From Alentia gelatinosa (taxonomy: Eukaryota; Annelida; Polychaeta; Phyllodocida; Polynoidae): a DNA stretch of 64,000 nt. The notes beneath the pieces are model-generated. The model saw only the letters and a program-made list of their open reading frames with translations, was not told where the DNA came from and did not search any database. Shown here piece by piece: positions 34,009 to 45,407 of this stretch. The stretch covers positions 104,515,125 through 104,579,124 of the forward strand of contig OX465581.1 in NCBI GenBank assembly GCA_950022655.1, read 5' to 3'. The translations under genes and the position numbers were made by a program. Position 1 is the first letter of the stretch. Every line of letters starts with the position of its first letter.

Positions 34009-35982
34009 ATGGATAACTCAACCTCTTTTCACCACAGGGTGTTTTTTACCAGCACCGCCGCGTCCATCTCCTTGACCACAGACGCGGCTGTTACTTCCGG
34101 TGTCGCCCTGGAGGAGGTGGTAACAGCTGGGGTGGTGGCCGGCGTCAGCGCGCCTGGAGTGGGGGCAGTGAATCTCGCCGCCGTCACCAAAGCCTTCTCC
34201 GCCTACATCCTCCTTCTGATGATTATCAACGTCTCTTTGAATGGACTGGTCATCTTTGCGGTGCTTTACCTACAGCGTGGCCGCTATAAATCATCACAGC
34301 TTGTGCTGCTCCAGCTGAGCATTTCAGACCTGCTCATCGCCATTCTCTACCTGCCCTTCCTGCTCGTACTCCTGCTCAGGGACAGTGACGAGGCCGACTG
34401 CCGGATGCTGTGTGCGGCCCTGGCTGCACTGGAGCGAGGCCTTATCGCCGCGTCCATCTGGGGTATCGCCTTTGTTAGTCTAGATCGGTATCTGTATATC
34501 GTCAAGCACAACTCCTACAAAACGTCCATGACGCTCAGGCGGTCAGTTGGTGGCGCGATCGCAGTCTGGGTTATTGCACTCATTTTCGGGACCACTTCCT
34601 TTCTCGTCTCCGCTGATTCTAGGGACGATTCCGGCGCCTGCGTGTGTCACTTGACTCTGGACTTTTACGGTTTCTACCACCTGCTCTACTCGGCCGGTTA
34701 TATCACGCTCTGCTTCATCCTGCCTACCACCCTCATGCTCGTCTTCTACGGCTTCGTTATGCGTGTCGCTCAGCGGCGAGCCACCGGATTCAGCAAGAAT
34801 CCTTTCCGGAAGGCACCAGACCGCACCAACATACGCTACAGTCCCACGGGACGGGGGAAGGGCATGTGCCCGCTACAACAAGGCAGCGGGAGTAGCGGTC
34901 AATCTTGGAATCAAGGCAATGACGTCCACCTGCACAAAGTGAAAGCGGCGCGGATACTGTTTGTCGTGATCACTCTCTACATTGCATGTATCACCCCGTA
35001 TTTCGTCATCAATATCGCGCTAGCTACGGGACACTGGAACCCACGGGGCTTCCCCTATGTCGTGTACCTAGGCTCCATTCTCTTGCTGCACTCTAATTCC
35101 TCCTGCAACCCGCTCTTTTACGGCTTCGCCAATCGGCGCCTACGCACCACTCTCACTGAGTTCATCCGGCGGAAGATGGGGCGACCTGGGGTCTTTTCCA
35201 AGGCTGAGTATCACACACAGAGGGGTCGGGCCAATAGCCGAATAAGCATCATGGGTGAGAGTTCTGATTGTAGTTCAGTGATCAACGGAGGGCTCGCCCG
35301 TCGTGTTTCACAGTCCAGTGACATCAGTGCCCTCTCATGCATGTCGCGCGAGGCTTTCGTCGGGCGCGACCTGCTGGACATATACACGAGTGGACACGGT
35401 AACGGGCCCGACTGCACTTTATGCAGCGGTCAGTCGGGTGACGGTACCGAGGACCCCCCGCCAGCCTCGGCCAACTGCCCGTGTAGGACCCGTACTGTAA
35501 CCGACCCGTCCAGCACTCCCATCACCACACAATCCCTCCAGGGCTCGCAGCATGTCCCCGCCCAAGTACCTGACGAGGAACACTATTGGGCCACTTCATG
35601 TCCTGCCCCCGCCACCCTCGCCGCCTCTGCCACTGCGGCTGACACTCCAGCCATCTCCTCCTGGGCGGACCCCCCGGGCGACGAGGCGGAAACGGAGCGC
35701 ATGATTATGCTTACCTCCGTCGGTTGCCATGCCCTCAACGCCCCGGAGGACCACCCCGCCCGCCGCGGCGCACGTGGCTCCTCCATGGTTCCCATACGGC
35801 GCCCGCTGGAGAGCAAGCGTTCCAACGCGCTGGAGAAAATAGCGGAGGCGGCGATGTTGTTTTCTGTACACGAGGAGGGCGGTCAGAGGGACTGGAGCTC
35901 GCCTTCCCCGGACTCGGTGCTGGTGGGTACTCGTAGCCTTGCGCCCACTGACTCGGTCTTGGCTTGGACAACAGCTGAATAA
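34009..35982 (+). CDS. Orphan class A (rhodopsin-like) GPCR, single coding exon
   Basis: 657 residues, likely a seven-helix plasma-membrane receptor signalling through G proteins. N terminus about 60 residues with a glycosylation sequon (NST, 3-5). Approximate helices: TM1 62-88 (Asn78), TM2 96-123 (Asp107 in SISDLL), TM3 135-158 followed by the DRY box (159-161), TM4 180-201 (Trp187), TM5 222-250 (Pro239), TM6 313-338 (Pro330), TM7 350-373 with NPLFY (367-371). Cys131 or Cys135 and Cys211 or Cys213 could form the usual disulphide. ICL3 is moderately long (about 60) and the Ser/Pro/Ala-rich tail is very long (about 285 residues). The start is supported by ACAATGG context and an in-frame TGA at 33976-33978. 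The ligand is not identifiable; resemblance to amine or melatonin-type receptors is only at motif level. Confidence 0.93.
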   Translation: MDNSTSFHHRVFFTSTAASISLTTDAAVTSGVALEEVVTAGVVAGVSAPGVGAVNLAAVTKAFSAYILLLMIINVSLNGLVIFAVLYLQRGRYKSSQLVLLQLSISDLLIAILYLPFLLVLLLRDSDEADCRMLCAALAALERGLIAASIWGIAFVSLDRYLYIVKHNSYKTSMTLRRSVGGAIAVWVIALIFGTTSFLVSADSRDDSGACVCHLTLDFYGFYHLLYSAGYITLCFILPTTLMLVFYGFVMRVAQRRATGFSKNPFRKAPDRTNIRYSPTGRGKGMCPLQQGSGSSGQSWNQGNDVHLHKVKAARILFVVITLYIACITPYFVINIALATGHWNPRGFPYVVYLGSILLLHSNSSCNPLFYGFANRRLRTTLTEFIRRKMGRPGVFSKAEYHTQRGRANSRISIMGESSDCSSVINGGLARRVSQSSDISALSCMSREAFVGRDLLDIYTSGHGNGPDCTLCSGQSGDGTEDPPPASANCPCRTRTVTDPSSTPITTQSLQGSQHVPAQVPDEEHYWATSCPAPATLAASATAADTPAISSWADPPGDEAETERMIMLTSVGCHALNAPEDHPARRGARGSSMVPIRRPLESKRSNALEKIAEAAMLFSVHEEGGQRDWSSPSPDSVLVGTRSLAPTDSVLAWTTAE

Positions 35983-36814
35983 TGCCTCCATATCATATCA
36001 CAAAACATTCAGTCTCACAAATAATGCCGCCTGTATGTGTCCTTGTAGATCATCGCGTGAAAATTAATATTCATCAACAGGAGAACAAATGTACTTAGGA
36101 CAATGTCGTTGTTCAACATCGCCACTAAATGTAAAGTTTCTTTAGAAATACGTTGCGCATCCTACATGTCTTATAGATTCAATTCCATTTGAGTCCGCCT
36201 ATATATTTACGTTGGTTGCAATAGAACTGTATCATTCAATCATTATGTCAGATTCATTTTTCAAGGGCAGAGGAAGGCAGCATGGGATACGCATGTTTAT
36301 ACGAACATAAAACGCCTGTATAAAATATAGCCAAATCCCGTATTCTTGTTATTTGTCAATCCTACTGTATATATGAATGGACCATCCCCCATGCTATTTA
36401 AATCCGAAACATTTGTGAACGTCATGAACAATATGGGAGTTTTTGTCCGTTCTAGATTAAGGTTCAAATTGCATGCGATATGGATATTATCTTTTACATC
36501 CCAACCACTCACTGCATTGAACCGATTTTTAGTTGCAGTAACATGTTATTCCCGTGCCTATTCTATCATCTTGACATGAGTTTTGCATATATTATACAAT
36601 TTTGTATTATTGTATACCTATGCTGGTAGGTCACATGGATACCTACCTCTGCTACAGTATAGGTATTCCTATATACCTATGACCTAAAGTCTCTGAAATA
36701 CTACCCGCTGCTAGGCGTGCAGTACGAATGATATTTGGGCTCACTGAAACGTAGTGAATGAGCTATGACTCAATGATTTGATAAGTTGATAAATTTGCCT
36801 TTTTGTGTCTTCTC
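35983..36814. other. GPCR 3' flank, gene-free
   Basis: AT-rich 3' side of the receptor gene; may hold its 3' UTR. No strong polyadenylation site could be assigned. A TIR-like word of the 36.8 kb element family is at 36599-36619. Confidence 0.4.
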
Positions 36815-36982
36815 GGTGTATTATAATAAGAAAACACAATGGCTGAGCCGTGGGGATGTCATTTTCGGCCTTTTGTAACATAAATACGTCCTTCCGCCCC
36901 CGGCATCGGGACATAATTTATGACCTTGAACGTCTATCCCTACGGGCCCAGTAACCCCGTTTTCTCTTATCATTATCATACC
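36815..36982. repeat. MITE-like element, 168 bp
   Basis: The left end ggtgtattataataagaaaac and the reverse of the right end (ggtatgataatgataagaga) are matching inverted repeats. Same terminal word as at 28850 and 5904. No coding capacity. Confidence 0.5.
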
Positions 36983-38265
36983 GCACAGTGTGCTGGTATA
37001 GAAATAAAGACACATAATCTGACAACGCAATTGATGCAAGCGAGGATAGCAGTGTATGGAACGATTGGGAACAGAGGAAAACATGAAATATTACCATAAA
37101 TATACATATTTTTTAGAAAATAAATGATCAAATACATTATAATTCTTTGTAAGGAATTAGAAATACATACTAGAGTGACTTCCCCATACCAACACACGCT
37201 AGATAGTGACTTGACATAGACATGTCTTTGGTTAATATTTCTATATTTATTCATGATAGAATTATGGTGAATGATACAAATAATACATATTGACCCTATT
37301 TGGACGTCCTCTCTTCCTTTGTTTCTTTTGATTAAAATATCAAACGAGCTCGTATGAGAGGACATCACAACAAGATGAATACCTTTTACTAAATTATTTT
37401 CAGTCTTTAATATAAGCCTTAACCTGGGCATTTTCCTTAGCGTGCTCCAGTCAGTGTCATCACTTCCCAAAGTTCTTCCTAGTTATTATCTCTATTTGAA
37501 TGTTTTGAGAATATAAAATCTTGATTATTTTGAAATATAGTCCGGCCAAGAAGGTAGGAACCCTACCTGACCGAAGATTATAATTTACAAATGAAAAGTG
37601 ATTGCTTCTGGATTTTGAATACCATGATATAGGTCAAGTATAGATACCTCTAAGATATACTTTTCCCGTTAAAATAACGAGTATGGATGGTTATACAAGA
37701 CAAGAAAGCAGAAAAACGCTAATGACAGATTCTGTTGCCTTTGTGATTTTTTTTACATACATGGGCCCACGATCCCAAAGGAGTCGTGTGTTTTGTGATA
37801 GGCGGTTCCTTCTTTGTTGTGTCGTAGCCTTCCTTAGCTGCGGAATCACTATTCTTTGAAACAAATACAATATAGCAGTCCTGTGCACCTGCTCTCCATA
37901 AAATGTATTTACTGGAAGATTCCCCGTTTAGGATTGTACGTCTGCTACAGTCATAAAAAACCTTTATAAATGTAATTTGTGGAGGTATTAAATGCGATAA
38001 GGCAACTATAATGGATGGGAAATAAGATATTGATCTATTGTTTAAAATACAGCTGCCACTGTGGCATTTGCAGTGGAGGTATTCGGCTACAGTCTTCGTT
38101 ACCTTGCCACAAATTAGAAGGTTTTCAGTGCTCAACCTAACATTTACTCTGTAAATCCACTGAAGATATTAGTTGGTTTTGCTGTAGCTGCCAGCAGTTA
38201 TATTGCCCTGAAATAGTGATGGGATACTATACAGACGGCCTGTGGGAATGCATCATTTGACCCTA
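36983..38265. other. Gene-free stretch
   Basis: AT-rich with scattered short open frames on the minus strand (36976-37470, 37719-38135) that resemble no family. Confidence 0.4.
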
Positions 38266-40130
38266 TTTGATTTCTTCATATACAGTGCTCCCTTGTTGCA
38301 GTATAATCTATTTGTTTTACATCCATTACGATGTCTCCTTATTCACCGTAGTAGGATCCTCTACTGAGCTTTGGGTCAGCTGTCTATGTTTGAAGCCACT
38401 GCCTTTGCTATGCCACCAGCTAGCTTGCAGACGATCTGCAGTAGACATCAGGCGTTGTACCTCCGCCCTGGCTCCTCCTGGCTTACCGTGTTGCACCCCG
38501 AGTCTCTATACTAATATGGCATGTTATGATTCCATTACGCTGCGGGGCCGTCCCTTCCGGAGTCGGAATAGCCTCCCACTGTTGCCGTGCCCAGGTCGAG
38601 CTCGCTGCACCCCTCTTTTTCTGCAACGCCTATCTAACCCAATCCTTCCCCATCGGGAAAACAGATTTGTCACAGGGACAAAGTACTTTCAATCAAATTG
38701 TCCCGTTTGAGTCGGATGGCAGTGTTTGCCTGTGGGCCCTCAAGGGCATCTCCTCTTTTTTTCAATTCGTCCAGGCCTCCCGGACTCCGACCAGGACACT
38801 TTAGAGGAAGGGTGGAGCTTACTCTAGTCGCCCAAGTGGGTTCTGGTGATCAGCGCCTTTCACCACAGCCGCGGGCTCCCTCTGTCTGCCATGCCAGGTT
38901 TCTATACAAATGAGGCGGGGAGAAAGTGGCCGGAGCGCCGTGTCACCTCCGCTCAGCGGGCCAGGCCGACAAGAGCTCAGCCACTTCAAACCCAGCCAGC
39001 GCTTTTGAAGGGGAAACCCAAAGGAGTCCCCACTGGTGCTAACCCTATCTGTGTGGACGGTGTAAGGGAGGGCAGTGACAGAGAGTGGGACTGTAGGAGC
39101 GAGTGAGGTGCTCAGAGCAGCTCATAGTGGCGGCTCCTCTTACGTTAGACGACAGACACAGCTCTCCTCGGCTCTCAGAGCACTTAGGGCAGCTCGGGAC
39201 CACGGCACAATAATACTGTTTAGCTAATTGAGCAACTCAGTAATCACTTGGAGCAGTTCCTCCTTGATGAGAACCACGGATCTAGGGGTACAGATTGAGT
39301 CAGTCTCTAGCCCCTTCTTCCTTTTTGCCGTAACCCATCCTTATTTCTTATTTCCCTTCTTGTCAGTTGATAGTATTTATCATTGATTTTTATTTGAATA
39401 CTACTTATATATACATTTGCCGAACCTTTAACTTGGGTTGTCTGTATTACTGCGCTCCTCATGCCTCGATCTCGTCCCATTCCATAGAATAAGTGATAAT
39501 GGCCATTAGTATTAGATACATCAAGGACAGAACTTCTAAACATTCCATTAAGCTTTCTATATAACTTTCAAGGCATCTCCGTCGCTTAATCCAATTTGTC
39601 CTTCATTCTACTCTCTCATTTGGATCACCCCAATTACCCTTTCCCCTAGAGACACCACTTTCATCGAGTTCTACCTTGTTATTATTCTTGTACCCCTTCC
39701 TTGCTTGCCTTACTCATGTCGCCGGCCCTTCAGGAGCGTGAAGGTCGTACGTGGACCTCCATCAGGGCCTCTTATGCTATTTCCCCATCTCTCCGCTCCT
39801 TTACTGCCCTTCACGCCGCCCAGGGCCCTGTTACATAGACCATTCAGACCCGAGGGCCTGATATATAAATGACGACAGACACAGCGCAGACACCGCCTCG
39901 CCGGTATAAATAGAGTAAGAGCGATGACAGTGACAGATCGGCCGAGTCGTGACGGAAGATCGCCTATTCGCCGTCTCCAAGTCCCCGTCCTGGTTTATAG
40001 GGTATACTACTTACCTCAGCTCGCTCTGAGAATGACTCCCAGAGCAACTAGATGAGTGTCTCACCTAATGCTCTATAAATCCACACATCCTACGCCTACC
40101 TCCAGCACTTGTGAGTCAAGGAAATGTTGA
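38266..40130. promoter_or_regulatory. GC-rich putative regulatory stretch
   Basis: High GC with many gagcagctc-like words between 39108 and 39262 and a strong TATA word, tataaatag, at 39905-39913. That could mark a promoter reading right, but no exon follows that I can support. Open frames (38267-39106) overlap in several frames and look like composition artefacts. Confidence 0.3.
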
Positions 40131-40952
40131 TTACCTTTGGCGTAGTTAGTTTATAAGTTGCGTGGGTGTCCTTGATCAAGAATATCTTGTTTGTATTATT
40201 GACACAGTTCATCTTTCCTTGTGTAGGTTTTGCTTCTTTTTTTTCAAGGAAAAGAAGTTAAAACACTTCCTGCAAAATGATTACGCCAAGACCTGAAATA
40301 CCCATCGTGACCGAGAATTTAAGGCCAACCTTACTCTAACAATCTACATTAAATTCCCGTTAGACGAAAATGGCTATGAGTATTTTCCACAGCTTATTGA
40401 ACGCGGGAAAACGTGCTCATATATGCTGCCTAGAGGTTAGAGCAGTTGGGAGGTTATATAGACTCTCAGCTTGCAGCAAAATGTAACCCTTCACTATCTG
40501 TATGCCAACACCGACGGATTGTTGAAGGCAGCAGGTATCCAGTATGTGAATTCACCATATCCCCACCCCTATGACTGGTACTAAAAAATAGAGCTGGGTC
40601 GGAGAATAAATGTTTACATTCTTATTGAAGAATTCTCTAAGTCAATCCTCCCATTAGATAATATACAGTTAGTTATGGATACTGTATTTCACTGTTAGGT
40701 TCAGAAATAAACATGAAAAACAAACAGAGAGATAGACAGACAGAAAGTCAGACTACAGTATATACAGACACTGACAGAGACAAAGACCCAGACAAAGATG
40801 CACAAAGACACATACAAAGAGAAACAGTTATACAGTGGGGAACAGGGACAGAGATGGACAGAGAGTTAGTCATACAGTTAGGTAGATTGTGACAAAGACA
40901 GAGATGAAAATAAATAGAGTCAGTCATATAAGTCAGGGTCAATATGTAATTT

Positions 40953-41115
40953 TTGGGGTTTCACGAAGGTTTTGTAAACGATACATTTCGGAAAGGTTAG
41001 AAACTCAATATTTCAAAAATTAATGTTGACAAATTTGTCTATATCAATTTTTGAAATCTACAGGTTCTAAGCTTTCCGAAAATGTATAGGTTACAAAATT
41101 TCCACTAAACCCCAA
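40953..41115. repeat. Foldback MITE, about 75 bp arms
   Basis: Inverted arms start ttggggttt and end aaaccccaa. Inner words tacattt.cggaaag and atttcaaaaatt also match in inverted order. Centre near 41034. Confidence 0.75.
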
Positions 41116-41263
41116 CAGACCTAAGTTATCAACGTAATAAACCTGACTATTTGTAAAGATAAACAAAGATAGAGAAATACAAAGATTGAGATATACAGGG
41201 AGTCAGATATACACACAGATAAAGTGTCAACTTATAGACAAATGGGGCACAGACAGAGAGACA

Positions 41264-41420
41264 TTTTTTTTATTTTTTTTTTATTGCACGAAGGAAGTAC
41301 ATAATCAGGCCTCTGCAAAGCAGTTGTTATGGCCGTCCTAACGAACGGTTACAGAAGTTCGTGTCCGGAAAAGTATCACATATTACATAAATACAAATTT
41401 TTACAATTATGTACAGGGTG
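41264..41420 (-). repeat. Possible retroposed 3' end with poly(A)
   Basis: On the minus strand it ends cgtgcaat followed by an A-rich tail (41282-41264). Extent to the right is a guess. It interrupts the GACAGA tract. Confidence 0.45.
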
Positions 41421-41525
41421 AATGGAGGTAATGATGATGAGGATGGACATTCTGATATATATATCAGGCAGGGACAGAAACATAATCAGATACACACAGA
41501 TACCTGCAGACGGGGAGAGAAACAG

Positions 41526-41569
41526 ATAGAGAGAGGGAGAGAGAGAGAGGGAGAGAGAGAGAGAGAGAT
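41526..41569. repeat. (GA)n microsatellite
   Basis: Near-pure gaga repeat with a few ggg interruptions. Open frames over it are simple-sequence artefacts. Confidence 0.9.
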
Positions 41570-42060
41570 GGGCAGACAGAGCCAGTCAGACAAAGAGGCA
41601 AACAGATAATGATAGATTCAGACAGACATACAAACAAGGACAGAGGGACAGGCAGACACATACCTTTGACAGACAGACAATGACAGGCAGACAGAGACCT
41701 TTGTCATACAGATAGATACACAAGGAAAGACAGACCCATAATTTGATGGACAGAGACAAACAGACACAGATCCAGTGAATAGGTGTGGGGTAGGTGGAAG
41801 GGTAAGCATAGCACTCAACTTCCTTCCCCTCAATCTAGTCACTCCATATTAGGACCCCCTCTCTCACCTAACTTACTCCACTAACCAGATTATTAAACCT
41901 GTCATAGTCAGACTCGTATATTATTTGATAAGAGATATTCTAATGCATTAGGACACACTGATTTTAATACCAGAAATAAATTTTCCTGTTACATGAGAAT
42001 AACTATCAAATCCATCCTGTTGATTCATTGAAACATTTTTGATACTTTTAAATACAAATG

Positions 42061-42889
42061 GTTTACTACATAATCAATTCATTTGATATTTTCTTACTTT
42101 TTTTATTCGATGAGATAATTTAGGAATAATGCGTTCTTCCAACATGGAAGGAAATAGCATTAGCTCCTAATTATCAGTAATCGTTGCTATAAAAAATAAA
42201 CTATTAAATTATCTGATGTACTGATTCTATCAGGGAGAACAAATTAGGAAGATGTTCATTATAAAATAGGCGGTGTTTAATTGATTCTTCACATTCTTAT
42301 ACTAAGTAATAAAATCCACATGAATAACTTTCCGAACGCTTCAGAATTAGATTATCTGGCCCATGTGTGGGTGTAAAGAGACTCTCCACGAAACAAATTT
42401 AGCGATTCAGGTTGACATGAAACATAGAGAATCAGGATCCCCATGGCTTCTAAAGGGTCGACCATGTCCATTAAATCACAAAACACAAAGTCTAGAGAAG
42501 CTGTTTGGTTTTCTTGACAGCTGAATAAATGAAGAAAATAAGTGTTCACTCTTGAGGAAAACCCCGTTTTAAGATAATCTAAAGACAATGGATCTGAAAC
42601 ATGAAAGACGTGCAAGCTGCATCGCCAGTTTGTCAAGTAACAACTGCCAGGAACACACTTCTAAATCTGGACTCTTTCATCTAGACAAAAATACAACTGG
42701 AGACAGCATCTTGAAGTCTTTCAGTTCTACATTACTTTCTACCCTCGACCCACAGATAAGGTGCTCCTTTAAGACTAACGGCTGGCAAACGTCTGTAAAT
42801 TTCGTGTCCGACATAGTAAAATACCCGCCCTGCCTGCGAGGTCTTTAATCTAAAAGGCATGGTGTCTTTCCGAAGTTCAAGCGCAATCT
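42061..42889. other. Gene-free stretch
   Basis: No recognised gene. The open frames at 42352-42636 (-) and 42588-42848 (+) have no family resemblance. Confidence 0.4.
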
Positions 42890-43145
42890 TTCCTCTAACT
42901 CTGTCTGCCTTTGTGTTTCTTATTCTCTGCCTTTCCCTGTCTACTACTCTTCTGGAAATCTGTCTTTGGCTCTCGTGTTTTGTCTAACACTTTGTCTCCC
43001 TTTGTTTCACTCTCTGGACATCTTTCATTGTGTCTCTCCCTCTTTGACTCTAAATCTGCCTGCTCTCTTTTCTTTCTTTCTGACATTTTTTTCATTGTCT
43101 TTCTCCCTTTCTCATTCCCTCGCTCACTCTATCTCCCTCTTCCTT
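42890..43145. repeat. Pyrimidine-rich low-complexity tract
   Basis: Irregular tctgtctttctc words, the reverse complement in kind of the GACAGA tract at 40.7-41.8 kb. Open frames here are artefacts of the bias. Confidence 0.6.
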
Positions 43146-43149
43146 TCAA

Positions 43150-43450
43150 TTTACTATTTCATAGTCAGGCGCACACTGCACCGGGGCAACCTTTCCCCCT
43201 CCGTCCTGTCATCACGGATGTCGTTTCGATCCGACCGGTCCTGTTCGAAAAGGGGGCAGCGCCTTTCTCTGAGATCAGTTTACATCGGAAGTAAGTATGA
43301 GCGATGCGCACGCAGGTTGTTTACCAGGATTGTGCGTCTGGCAGCGCGTCTTCCTGCTCACAATTCTGAGGAATCCTTACGGCTAGGCTCGTCATTGCTT
43401 CGAAAGGGCCGCATGCTACATTCATGTGATTTGCTGTAAATCTATGGCAG
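43150..43450 (+). promoter_or_regulatory. CpG-rich patch with a splice-donor-like word
   Basis: Small CpG-rich patch. At 43290 the sequence ggaa/gtaagtatga resembles a strong 5' splice site, so it could be a non-coding first exon. No matching acceptor identified. Confidence 0.2.
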
Positions 43451-44769
43451 AAAAGTTAATCTTTTATGTCAGTATGGCTGATGTAGTGAATAAAAATAGT
43501 ATTGGCAATAACATTGACGGTCGCCGTTGTTACTGTGTATGTGTACAGGTGGTTTCATCAGATTTCGGAAATCAATATTAGAAAATCATTAGATATGCAA
43601 AAACTAGGATCCGTTGAATTTCCTTCGGCGAGGCAGTGACCTCTATCCGCATTTACAAAATGCCTGTGGAGACGTACGCCTGAATGATACCAGAAATGAT
43701 ATCCCACTCTGAGCTGGGCCATTTATCACATATTGGTAATAGGCCACTAAATGGTTTCCGATTATTCTCACCTAGGTAGAATAAGTTGCAGGTCGCTCTA
43801 CTGACAGCTCGGCCAATTGGCTGCATGAAATATGTTTTCTTCTATCAGTGAGCTGCACGGAGCCATCGACGTACGACCTCTGATGGTGAGATCCTGCTGT
43901 TCGCTCCAGTGGTTATTGTAAAGCAGTACCCCGGCCTGACCAGGTCGATTTCACCTTTATATCCTGCGAATGAACTTTAAGTGACCCATCGATTAGGGTG
44001 TAATGAACGCCCAGACGACATCATAGATACCATTGTCACCTTCTACAGTATATGTGTATTTTTTTCTTGATTCAAGTAACAAATTAACGACAGCATTGCT
44101 CGCCGTGATATGGGCGATCTTCCACTATGAAACACATATATTACAGGACACAAACCGCACAGCACAAAGGACAATGAAAAATAAAGTGGGAAAATTGATC
44201 AGGCATATAATTATCGAAAGAATACGAACTTATGGACTCGGCAAAGAATTTCCCCGATCCTGTCGGGTGGGAGGGGACTATTTCCCCTTTATAATACACA
44301 TTGGATATTTCAGATTCACAATATTTTACCTTTTATCGCCATTCTAAGTCAAATTTGGGCACGCAGAGCTCGTCCATTCATGCTGGTACGGCCCTGCTAC
44401 ACCTGTGCAGACCTCTTTTGTTTTTTCCCGTTTTAAAAAGATTTGATACCTCAAACATATCTATAGAAATATTGCGTGAATACCTGTATTTCTTTTCTGG
44501 CATATTTATTCAGATTATCATGGTATTTAGATGGGCTGCTCTCCTGATGCCTTGGGGTCTTATCTTACTAAGTTCATATAGCTTTTCTCTGCTTTTATCT
44601 TTCGATTTTTTTATGCCAATTAGTAGCCAAAGTGAACCCGCTAAAACTGAAGATCTATACCTATGCTCAAACAGCATTTCCAGAGGCCAGTTATTAGTGC
44701 TAAAGCTATGGGGGCTTGAGGCTAGAATTTCGTTTTTGGTCTCGCTAGCTACTATTGAATTGTAATTTA
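43451..44769. other. Gene-free stretch
   Basis: AT-rich. The 154-codon frame at 44301-44765 is hydrophobic but resembles no family and stops beside the truncated retrotransposon. Confidence 0.35.
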
Positions 44770-45330
44770 CTAAAATCTTCCCTGAATAAGTCTGTCTCGA
44801 TGCAACGATAACAATTGCGGCGCCACCTCGCCCTGCCGTAGAGCCGCATAGTAGATTAGCAGCAGACCCTTAACGGCGTATGGAGGGGCTATGCCGCGAG
44901 CTCGTCGAGAACGGCCCGGAAGACGTCCATAGGGACTGGGGGTTTCACGTTTGGGACGTAATCCTTGTTCCTTTTCATGCCCTCCAGGGCACGCCTCACT
45001 CGATGGTCCTCTGTTGGGCCGACGTCTCCCCCCGTCAGTCGCAGATGCGCACGGATGTGCGATAGGTGGTTCGCGACCGTAGCCGGGGAGGGGGTGTGGT
45101 CGGCAACGTATTCCATGTAACTCGTGATCAGGCTCACGGTTGGTGCCCCGGGGTCGATCTCCATCCTTCTGCAGAATGCAAGGTAAGTGCTCACTGCGGA
45201 TCGCTGGTTGGCGAGCGTGCCTGGGGCACGCGCCTCTGACTGTCGGGCAGATGCCTTCGCTTGGAGTAAAAGAAGCGCCGGATCTGCAGAAGAGACGGAG
45301 TATCAGTACAAACGATGCATGTGTACATGG
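44770..45330 (-). pseudogene. Tyrosine recombinase, N-terminal part only
   Basis: The SAM-like N domain (STYLAFCRRMEIDPGAP to MKRNKDYVPNVKPP) is in the RT frame at 45194-44889. After a frame change the first catalytic box YYAALRQGEVAPQ, with its Arg, is read to the stop at 44770. The HxxR, H/W and Tyr boxes are absent; sequence beyond 44770 is unrelated and AT-rich. Confidence 0.75.
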
Positions 45331-45407
45331 TACGATGGGGTACAGTTCATGGAAATGAGTGAGGGAGACCGCTTTATCGTAGTCAGCTGGTGATAGGTGG
45401 GCCCTGC

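Larger units (their letters stand above)
40414..42060 (+). repeat. Dispersed repeat copy B
   Basis: Colinear with the repeat at 3.9-5.0 kb: block 1 at 40414-40507, GACAGA-rich tract at 40720-41770, block 2 at 41908-42060. Copy B is longer because it holds a foldback element and a poly(T)-ended insert. Confidence 0.6.

Noticed and set aside
35583..35991. Minus-strand frames inside the GPCR gene
   Set aside because: Shadows of the GC-rich receptor tail in other frames.
41409..41842. Open frames on both strands over 41.4-41.8 kb
   Set aside because: They are translations of gaga/gaca simple sequence and have no protein character.
42895..43439. Long open frames with Leu/Ser/Phe-rich products
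   Set aside because: Produced by a pyrimidine-rich low-complexity tract; no conserved motif.
44301..44765. 154-codon hydrophobic frame
   Set aside because: No conserved motif, AT-driven hydrophobicity, and not supported by any neighbour.
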